Shown piece after piece: positions 1-4,524 of a DNA stretch of 5,589 nt (position 1 is the stretch's first letter; every line of letters begins with the position of its first letter). Source of the stretch: an uncultured Taibaiella sp. (GTDB lineage: Bacteria; Bacteroidota; Bacteroidia; Chitinophagales; Chitinophagaceae). A program made the translations under genes and the position numbers. The stretch lies in the NCBI GenBank assembly GCA_946886975.1, contig CAMPJV010000193.1, positions 1 through 5,589 of the forward strand. Direction: 5' to 3'. The notes beneath the pieces are model-generated. The model was not told the DNA's origin and searched no databases. It worked only from the letters and a program-made list of their open reading frames with translations.

Positions 1-1117
1 GAAGCTTTCTGTTGATCTTGTAACGTCCTACTTCACCAAGATCATAACGCTTGTCTGAGAAGAACAGCTTGTCGATGATACCACGAGCTGTTTCATCATC
101 CGGAGCGTCTGAACCACGGAGCTGACGGTAGATATGCTGTACCGCTTCAAGCTCTGAGTTAGAAGTATCCTTATTAAGCGTATTATAGATGATAGAGTAA
201 TCGCCGCTTACTTCTTCCTTCTGGAGGAATACGGTCTGAATACCCATATCCATGATCATTGTGGCATTGTCCTCATCAAGAACATTATCACGATCAAGAA
301 CGATCTCATTACGCTCGATGGTTACTACTTCGCCGGTATCCTCATCTACGAAGTCTTCCGTCCAGCTGCGGAGTACGCGAGCTGCAAGGCGACGACCGAT
401 GTGAGGAGCAAGGCTCTTCTTGTCTACCTTCACTTCATCAGCCATGCCGAAGAGCTCAAGTATGTCCTTATCGGTTTCGAAGCCGATGGAACGAAGAAGT
501 GTTGTTACAGGGAATTTCTTCTTACGATCGATGTAGGCATACATCACGTTGTTGATGTCCGTAGCGAACTCCATCCATGCACCCTTGAAGGGGATAACAC
601 GGGCAGAATAGATCTTGGTACCGTTAGGGTGAACGCTCTGACCAAAGAACACGCCTGGTGAACGGTGAAGCTGGGAAACCACTACACGCTCAGCACCGTT
701 GATAACGAAAGTACCGCGGGGAGTCATGTAAGGGATGTTGCCCAGGAACACATCCTGAACGATCGTCTCGAAGTCTACGTGCTCCTCATCATTACAGCTA
801 AGACGAAGCTTAGCCTTCAGAGGAACGGAGTAAGTAAGACCGCGCTCCATACACTCATCGATGGTGTAACGGGGCGGATCGATGAAGTAATCCAGGAATT
901 CGAGCACGAAGATGTTTCGTGTGTCGGTGATCGGAAAATTTTCCTTGAACACACGGAAGAGACCTTCAATGTTACGCTTATCAGGGGTTGTTTCAAGCTG
1001 GAAGAAATCCTGGAACGACTGAAGCTGAATGCCTAATAAATCAGGCGTTTCAGCTACGTCGTGGATCTTTCCGAAATTGACGCGACCAGTAGCGGTTTTT
1101 TTCTTTGGTATAGCCAT
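1..1117 (-). CDS. rpoB: DNA-directed RNA polymerase subunit beta, N-terminal part (gene runs off the left edge)
   Basis: RpoB is the second largest subunit of core RNA polymerase; with beta' it forms the active-site cleft. The reading frame begins [20 protein letters not shown] and continues through recognisable conserved RpoB stretches: [13 protein letters not shown] near residues 27-39, [11 protein letters not shown] near 96-106, [20 protein letters not shown] near 125-144, then [15 protein letters not shown]. These belong to the beta protrusion (beta1) and the start of the lobe (beta2). The window covers 372 whole codons plus one base, roughly the first 30% of a typical Bacteroidota RpoB; the rifampicin region and catalytic parts lie outside. 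The ATG at 1117 is chosen because homologues start MAxPKKK-like and a GGAG motif lies upstream. No frameshift is seen. Unusually, no rplL precedes it: the next gene upstream is an ECF sigma factor. The frame is intact, so I see no reason to call it a pseudogene. Confidence 0.97.
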   Translation of the reverse strand, partial: MAIPKKKTATGRVNFGKIHDVAETPDLLGIQLQSFQDFFQLETTPDKRNIEGLFRVFKENFPITDTRNIFVLEFLDYFIDPPRYTIDECMERGLTYSVPLKAKLRLSCNDEEHVDFETIVQDVFLGNIPYMTPRGTFVINGAERVVVSQLHRSPGVFFGQSVHPNGTKIYSARVIPFKGAWMEFATDINNVMYAYIDRKKKFPVTTLLRSIGFETDKDILELFGMADEVKVDKKSLAPHIGRRLAARVLRSWTEDFVDEDTGEVVTIERNEIVLDRDNVLDEDNATMIMDMGIQTVFLQKEEVSGDYSIIYNTLNKDTSNSELEAVQHIYRQLRGSDAPDDETARGIIDKLFFSDKRYDLGEVGRYKINRKL

Positions 1118-1130
1118 AGTATGTTTAAAA

Positions 1131-1139
1131 ACTCCTTTT
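1131..1139 (-). promoter_or_regulatory. Strong Shine-Dalgarno sequence of rpoB
   Basis: On the minus strand this reads AAAAGGAGT, a near-full Shine-Dalgarno match. The GGAG core is 14 nt from the ATG at 1117, longer than the usual 5-9 nt. Bacteroidota often start translation without a clear Shine-Dalgarno sequence, so such a strong one stands out. It supports the chosen start. It is also exactly complementary to a leader segment at 1165-1173 (see the leader entry). Confidence 0.6.
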
Positions 1140-1181
1140 TTGCCAAACAAAAATTGCCCGTACCAAAAGGAGTGACCTTTT
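1131..1181 (-). promoter_or_regulatory. rpoB leader with two mutually exclusive stems, one covering the ribosome binding site
   Basis: Read in mRNA order on the minus strand, three short segments can pair in two ways. AAAAGG (1181-1176) can pair with CCTTTT (1170-1165) around a 5-nt loop. Alternatively ACTCCTTTT (1173-1165) pairs perfectly over 9 bp with AAAAGGAGT (1139-1131), the Shine-Dalgarno sequence, leaving a 25-nt loop. The shared middle segment makes the two pairings exclusive, as in a simple translational switch. The complementarities are seen directly; a regulatory role is inference. Both stems are A/U-rich and their stability was not computed. Confidence 0.35.
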
Positions 1182-1255
1182 AGAACAGGAAATACCTATC
1201 AATAAAAACTAGTCAAAAATGTATTGTGCACAGCTAGCTCCCGGGAAAGGGACGG

Positions 1256-1286
1256 CAAATATACGACGAGTCCTACAATTAGCAAA
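1256..1286 (-). promoter_or_regulatory. Bacteroidota-type promoter for rpoB
   Basis: On the minus strand there is TTTG at 1286-1283, then exactly 19 bp, then TATATTTG at 1263-1256. This matches the Bacteroidota housekeeping consensus TTTG / TAnnTTTG at every fixed position. A start of transcription around 1249-1252 would give a leader of about 130 nt before the rpoB ATG. Its presence implies that rpoB is transcribed on its own here, or at least does not rely on read-through from the sigma gene. Confidence 0.7.
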
Positions 1287-1330
1287 ATTTATTCCAAAAA
1301 ACATGGAAGGCCTTGTTTTTCTGCTAATTG
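1276..1330. repeat. Nested inverted repeat between the sigma gene and rpoB
   Basis: CAATTAGCA at 1276-1284 has a perfect 9-nt inverted copy, TGCTAATTG, at 1322-1330. Inside it, AAAAACA at 1297-1303 pairs with TGTTTTT at 1314-1320. The left arm overlaps the TTTG (-33) element of the rpoB promoter. It lies about 85 nt past the stop of the sigma gene. It could be a weak terminator for that gene, an operator at the rpoB promoter, or both. The inner stem is A/T-rich, so a terminator role is not secure. Confidence 0.4.
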
Positions 1331-1415
1331 GGGATAAATATATGTTTCTGCAATGAATAGTACACACTGAAACTCATGCAGTTAATGCAATATACAGCAT
1401 TCCGGGAAATAAAAA

Positions 1416-2102
1416 TTAAAAAGCTGGCACGCCCACAGGAATGTCTGATTTGGCGTCTATTCTGTTCATGACCTGGTGCACGATGCGCTCACCGCTATGG
1501 GTGTCATATGGATATATATCTGTATACTGATACCATGTACGGAGCGTCTTCCTAAGGGAGGACTTCGCCTGATCCAGGTGAGTCTTTATGGTCTCCTCGG
1601 TGGTGCTGAGGAGGTGAGCGCCCTCTGGGATGCTGTAGCCTTCGACCTCGCAAAGGATATAGACGCTTCTGAGCGTAAGAGGCAGCTGCTCGAGGCAGGC
1701 TTCGAACTTGCCGGCGGTGGCGGTGATGAGGGGCAGACGAGAGCTGTCGTAATGATGAGCTGAACGGACAGCACTGCACGCGGGCTCATCCGCCGCCTGA
1801 GGTATATGAATGGCTATGGTTTTAGGGAACTTGAGGCAATTGTTGATCATGAGTTTCATGAGCCATGTGCGATAAGAGACATTGCCGATGAACTTGCGAC
1901 TTGGGGAAAAGGCTTCCAGATGTGTAGTGAGCATTACCTCTTCTGCCTCAGTATGAGAAAGGCCGTGGGTGCGGGCGATGCGGTAGAGGGCCTTTGTGTG
2001 CCGTCTTACGAGCACCTCAAAGCATTTCGCCTGGCCTCCCTTCACCTTGTCAACAAGCTCTTTATCAGCGAGATGACCGTATAATAGCATCGTGTTCTTC
2101 AT
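1416..2102 (-). CDS. ECF-type RNA polymerase sigma factor (sigma-70 family)
   Basis: A 228-residue protein with the two-domain layout of an ECF sigma factor, which would direct core polymerase to a small regulon. Region 2 spans about residues 14-91 (DKELVDKVKGGQ, then EAEEVMLTTHLEAF, then YRTWLMKLMINNC). Region 4 spans about 139-188: LPLTLRSVYILCEVEGYSIPE followed by the helix-turn-helix TTEETIKTHLDQAKSSLRK. The tail near 196-215 (DIYPYD, then RIVHQVMNRI) matches the extension I know from a widespread Bacteroidota ECF group with an 'F.F....CD.IV..VM.RI' ending. Three starts are possible: TTG 2132, ATG 2102 and ATG 2090. I chose ATG 2102 as the first ATG before region 2, but a GAAGGGGA motif just before TTG 2132 leaves that start possible. 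Region 2.2 is diverged: MLTT stands where relatives usually carry MQDT. No anti-sigma gene is adjacent, so regulation and targets are unknown. Confidence 0.85.
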   Translation of the reverse strand: MKNTMLLYGHLADKELVDKVKGGQAKCFEVLVRRHTKALYRIARTHGLSHTEAEEVMLTTHLEAFSPSRKFIGNVSYRTWLMKLMINNCLKFPKTIAIHIPQAADEPACSAVRSAHHYDSSRLPLITATAGKFEACLEQLPLTLRSVYILCEVEGYSIPEGAHLLSTTEETIKTHLDQAKSSLRKTLRTWYQYTDIYPYDTHSGERIVHQVMNRIDAKSDIPVGVPAF

Positions 2103-2208
2103 GGCCGGCAATTGAGTATAATAATCAAGCAAAATCCCCTTCAGAAAAATGGCGACATCGTTTCAGTAATAGTTGAAAAAACAATGCCGGGAGTATTCTG
2201 AGGAGTGG

Positions 2209-2240
2209 ACAATATAGCATATTTTCTGCAGATAAGCAAA
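2209..2240 (-). promoter_or_regulatory. Candidate weak promoter for the sigma factor gene
   Basis: On the minus strand, TTTG at 2240-2237 is followed after 20 bp by TATATTGT at 2216-2209. This matches the first six positions of the Bacteroidota TAnnTTTG element but not the last two. Transcription would start near 2202, about 100 nt before the sigma ATG. ECF genes are often autoregulated, so a non-consensus promoter would not be surprising, but this call is tentative. Confidence 0.3.
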
Positions 2241-2295
2241 GGAGCGAGGGCGGCCAAAAGTGGACATATGTGCTTCTCCGTGATGTTCAGACGGA

Positions 2296-2394
2296 GCGAT
2301 AGGGTATCGATAGGCTAGCGATTGGGCAGCGATAGGGCAACGAAGGGGTGGTAACTCCAATGGTAACCCGGTGAAACTCCGCTGTAAAGCCGTG
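2296..2394. repeat. Array of nine consecutive 11-bp units in two sequence families
   Basis: Units 1-5 (2296-2350) read GCGATAGGGTA, TCGATAGGCTA, GCGATTGGGCA, GCGATAGGGCA and a degenerate ACGAAGGGGTG. Without losing the 11-bp step, units 6-9 (2351-2394) read GTAACTCCAAT, GGTAACCCGGT, GAAACTCCGCT and GTAAAGCCGTG, which share a GTAAcTCC-like core. The first four units are clear; the second family is looser. There are no spacers, so this is not CRISPR. The 11-bp step is close to one helical turn and would put each unit on the same DNA face. Function is unknown. Confidence 0.7.
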
Positions 2395-2408
2395 GGCCCT
2401 ACCATGTA

Positions 2409-2437
2409 GAGGCTCTTAAAAGTGTAAGATGAGCCTC
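2409..2437. repeat. Inverted repeat downstream of the secreted-protein gene
   Basis: GAGGCTC at 2409-2415 pairs perfectly with GAGCCTC at 2431-2437. An additional TTA/TAA pairing (2416-2418 with 2425-2427) would extend it past a 3-nt bulge to a 6-nt loop. It lies 35 bp past the stop codon of the minus-strand gene ending at 2472, a fitting place for a terminator. No U-tract follows on either strand, so intrinsic termination is not shown. An mRNA 3'-end stabiliser is another possibility. Confidence 0.4.
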
Positions 2438-2471
2438 GCACGAACCCAGAAAGTACTAAAATAGACTCGCG

Positions 2472-3518
2472 TTACTCTATGCTAGCCAGGGTGATTTCGC
2501 CTGTGAGCGCGCCTGTGAGATCGTAGCCCTGAGTCTTAACCATGCCTAGCGTTGGAACAAAAACCTCCCTTTTGTACATAACAGAATAGCCAAGTTCGTT
2601 CGTGAAACCTTTTTTGACCATGAGCTTTGAGAGCTTTGTCTGGCCTTTGTCGAACATTGCTTTCTGCTGCTGGTTGACTTCCTCATCCACAGATTCATAG
2701 TCAACCTTCGCTGTTTGCTTGGTCCAGGTCTCAGACTCGATGACGAAGCCCTTGTACTTAACGCCGCCAACGGTTACTTCTTCTTCGCCTGTTACTTCGG
2801 AGCGAACGTAATTGATGGTGTGGCCTGAGCTGGACAGGGTCTTTCTTACTGCAACGTCTATGGTTCTGTAGACTGCTTTAGTGGTCGTCTTGGTGTAGTT
2901 GCCGAAGCCGGTTTCACCTGTGCGGGAGTCTGTGGCAAAACCGAATTCATGTGAGGTGCTGGTGGAGTTGTGAGAGAAGACCTGCTTCTTAACTACTTCA
3001 TCAGTAGTGGTGGGAAAGACGATATTGATGTCTTCATAAGAAGGAAGCTCATCTCCTACTTTCAGATTCATTGGAACCTTCTGTACGCCCTGAATGGTGT
3101 AGCCATAAATTCCTCCCTTACCGTCGGGGACAATGATGGGACCTCTATTGCGGCACAGGTACATGGTGTCATTAGCGCACCTGACATAACTATTGTACTC
3201 TTTGTCGGCAATGATGGTAGTCATGACATATTCATCTCCATCGGGAGTCGTGGTCTTCTTTGCCGTGTAGATCATTGGATAGGTGCTGGCAGCGCGAAGT
3301 GTTCCAGCCACTGCATCTTTATTAAATTTCATTACCTGCTCCTCCTTCTTTTCCTCCTTTCCCTTTGAAAACTTGGGATCAGACATAAAGGGGGTGGTCC
3401 AGGTAACTATATTCAGGTTGACCTTGCTGCCGTCTTTGAGTGAAAGATTGCAATTCTGACCTAAGGCAACTGCGCTGTACAATGCCGCAATAATTGAAAT
3501 GGTGATATGCTTTTTCAT
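2472..3518 (-). CDS. Secreted protein resembling the TapB/DUF3108-like group
   Basis: A 348-residue protein with a clear Sec signal peptide: MKKH, a hydrophobic stretch ISIIAALYSAVA, and likely signal peptidase I cleavage after ALG, before QNC (residue 20/21). There is no lipobox. The mature protein is predicted to be periplasmic or outer-envelope. The second half carries features I associate with the Bacteroidota TapB/DUF3108-like group: GEEEVTVGGVKYKGFVIESE (about 244-263), where relatives have 'V..GTF.CYKI', and VPTLGMVKTQGYD (321-333), like 'VPGVGLVK.E.YD', before a final GALTGEITL segment. The assignment rests on motif memory, not a search. A charged KGKEEKKEEQ patch lies at 52-61, with cysteines at 23, 114 and 122. 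The ATG at 3518 is fixed by the signal peptide; no Shine-Dalgarno is visible. It is divergent from the TPR gene. No enzymatic residues are recognised and the molecular role is unknown. Confidence 0.75.
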   Translation of the reverse strand: MKKHITISIIAALYSAVALGQNCNLSLKDGSKVNLNIVTWTTPFMSDPKFSKGKEEKKEEQVMKFNKDAVAGTLRAASTYPMIYTAKKTTTPDGDEYVMTTIIADKEYNSYVRCANDTMYLCRNRGPIIVPDGKGGIYGYTIQGVQKVPMNLKVGDELPSYEDINIVFPTTTDEVVKKQVFSHNSTSTSHEFGFATDSRTGETGFGNYTKTTTKAVYRTIDVAVRKTLSSSGHTINYVRSEVTGEEEVTVGGVKYKGFVIESETWTKQTAKVDYESVDEEVNQQQKAMFDKGQTKLSKLMVKKGFTNELGYSVMYKREVFVPTLGMVKTQGYDLTGALTGEITLASIE

Positions 3519-3537
3519 GATGTAGAGAGATAAAGAT

Positions 3538-3545
3538 CAAAGCTA
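3538..3545 (-). promoter_or_regulatory. -7 promoter element of the secreted-protein gene
   Basis: On the minus strand this reads TAGCTTTG, a full match to the Bacteroidota TAnnTTTG element. It lies 19 bp before the ATG at 3518, giving a very short leader of roughly 12-15 nt. No TTTG or TTG is present at the expected -33 spacing, so the promoter is only half supported. If it depends on an activator, the nearby inverted repeat at 3568-3597 is a candidate site. Confidence 0.4.
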
Positions 3546-3567
3546 ATATATATAATCAGAGATTGCT

Positions 3568-3597
3568 ATAGCTGAGCTGGTTTAATCCAGCTGCTAT
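3568..3597. repeat. Stem-forming inverted repeat in the divergent intergenic region
   Basis: AGCTGG (3575-3580) and CCAGCT (3587-3592) flank TTTAAT. The pairing extends outward with ATAGC (3568-3572) and GCTAT (3593-3597), interrupted only by a 2-nt TG bulge, for 11 bp in all. It sits between two divergent genes, 23 bp upstream of the -7 element of the minus-strand gene and 30 bp before the plus-strand ATG. A shared operator or a 5' hairpin of the plus-strand transcript are both possible. Confidence 0.45.
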
Positions 3598-3627
3598 TCG
3601 AAATTGTCTTAGCCATAGTATTATACC

Positions 3628-4473
3628 ATGAAACGAGGGACGATCACTATTATCTGCATACTATTTGGAATCGCATCCTTTTTTACTAAAGCGTCGCTTG
3701 CACAGATTGAAAGAGCAACCGTGTTAGGTAAGAGGCAGGTTTCCTCCTCAGATTCTATGCAATTGAAAAGGCTATGGAGCAACGCAAATAAGTGCCCCCT
3801 ATACTCCGAGCAGCGGCAGAAAACCCTGGACAGTGCATTGGCCATTATGCCCTGGAATGCATACTACTGGCAACAGAAAGCGATGCCTTTATACAAGCGG
3901 AAGAAGTATGAACTTGGGGCTCCGTACCTCGACAGTGCAGTGAAGTATGACGCTAAGGCGTACATAGACTACAGGGGATTTATGAAATGCCTGTTTCAGA
4001 AGAACTACAGGGAGGCAATTGCGGACTTTCATGCATCCAGGGCGCTGCTCGGTAATGGGAGCGTGATGGATCATACCTATGATTTTTACCTGGGGCTGTG
4101 CCACCTGCAACTCAATGCGTTTGATTCGGCGGAGTATTTCCTGAGGAGAACTACTGAGCAGCAAAAAGCAAAACTTGGCGAAGACTGGGTGCATCCGACG
4201 GACCTGTTTTACCTTGGTATCGTTTACTACGAGAAAGGAGCATATGCCAGAGCTATCGAGACTTTCAACCGGAGCATAAAGCGGTACAAGAACTTCTCGG
4301 ACGCGAAGTTCTATAAAGCCGTTTGCCTTGAGAGGCTGAACAAAAAAGCGGAGGCCGAGACCTTATTTAAGGAGGCAAAGAATGACTTTATAGATGGAGC
4401 CACAATTAACGAGGACAATTATATCTATGAGTCCTACCCTTACCAGGTGGACAGGCTAGTGCACTACAGATAG
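3628..4473 (+). CDS. Secreted tetratricopeptide-repeat (TPR) protein
   Basis: A 281-residue protein that begins with a Sec signal peptide: MKRG, hydrophobic TIIICILFG-like core, cleavage likely after SLA before Q (residue 25/26). The rest is mostly paired helices of TPR type. The clearest units are about 67-106 (ALAIMPWNAYYWQQKAMPLY, then KKYELGAPYLDSAVKYD), 112-143, 151-180 (FYLGLCHLQLNAFDSAEYF), 191-221 (DLFYLGIVYYEKGAYARAI) and 225-252 (AKFYKAVCLERLNKKAEAE). TPR arrays are protein-binding scaffolds, so it probably holds a partner in the periplasm or at the envelope. The pattern CPLYSEQRQKTLDSAL plus DHTYDFYLGLCHLQL is familiar from uncharacterised Bacteroidota TPR proteins. The ATG at 3628 is fixed by the signal peptide; no Shine-Dalgarno or TAnnTTTG promoter is visible upstream. 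It is divergent from the TapB-like gene and convergent with the T9SS gene 51 bp downstream. Partner and function are unknown. Confidence 0.8.
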   Translation: MKRGTITIICILFGIASFFTKASLAQIERATVLGKRQVSSSDSMQLKRLWSNANKCPLYSEQRQKTLDSALAIMPWNAYYWQQKAMPLYKRKKYELGAPYLDSAVKYDAKAYIDYRGFMKCLFQKNYREAIADFHASRALLGNGSVMDHTYDFYLGLCHLQLNAFDSAEYFLRRTTEQQKAKLGEDWVHPTDLFYLGIVYYEKGAYARAIETFNRSIKRYKNFSDAKFYKAVCLERLNKKAEAETLFKEAKNDFIDGATINEDNYIYESYPYQVDRLVHYR

Positions 4474-4524
4474 GACCGCTTCTGACGCCGCAACCTGAAC
4501 TGAAGCTAAGGCGCCTGACGAATG

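Larger units (their letters stand above)
2103..2471. other. 369-bp stretch without a credible gene
   Basis: This gap between the sigma gene and the secreted-protein gene holds the candidate sigma promoter, the 11-bp repeat array and an inverted repeat, each listed separately. The only open frame of note (2163-2441, minus) starts at a GTG, has no recognisable family, and runs through the 11-bp repeats, whose length is not a multiple of three. I treat it as non-coding. Confidence 0.6.

Noticed and set aside
259..1036. Plus-strand open frames opposite rpoB (259-555, 401-661, 665-1036)
   Set aside because: They are antisense to an unmistakable rpoB reading frame and their translations match no family; they arise from rpoB codon use.
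1225..1245. Run of adjacent palindromes TGTGCACA, AGCTAGCT and CCCGGG at the predicted rpoB transcript start
   Set aside because: Each is short and self-complementary with no loop, so none makes a hairpin alone; chance or a restriction-site-like coincidence cannot be separated from function.
1384..1401. AATGC-N8-GCATT inverted repeat just past the sigma stop codon as a terminator
   Set aside because: The arms are only 5 bp, A/T-rich, and no U-tract follows on the minus strand.
2130..2132. TTG as start of the sigma factor (238 residues)
   Set aside because: It adds ten residues ahead of the usual sigma N-terminus when ATG codons exist at 2102 and 2090. It is not excluded, because a GAAGGGGA motif lies just upstream.
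1476..2176. Open frames overlapping the sigma factor gene on both strands, including 1806-2084 plus
   Set aside because: The minus-strand sigma frame has clear region 2 and region 4 motifs over its full length; the others are shadows with no domain features.
2296..2394. CRISPR array
   Set aside because: Units are 11 bp, directly adjacent and without spacers, and no cas gene is present.
2163..2441. 92-codon minus-strand frame between the sigma gene and the TapB-like gene
   Set aside because: It begins at GTG, has no recognisable family, and passes through 11-bp repeats that shift frame each unit, which argues against coding.
3621..4194. Minus-strand frames opposite the TPR gene (3621-3845, 3889-4194)
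   Set aside because: They are antisense to a protein with a signal peptide and clear TPR helices and show no features of their own.
4474..4524. Bidirectional terminator between the convergent TPR and T9SS genes
   Set aside because: Only weak pairings such as GCTTC/GAAGC are present and there is no T-run on either strand.
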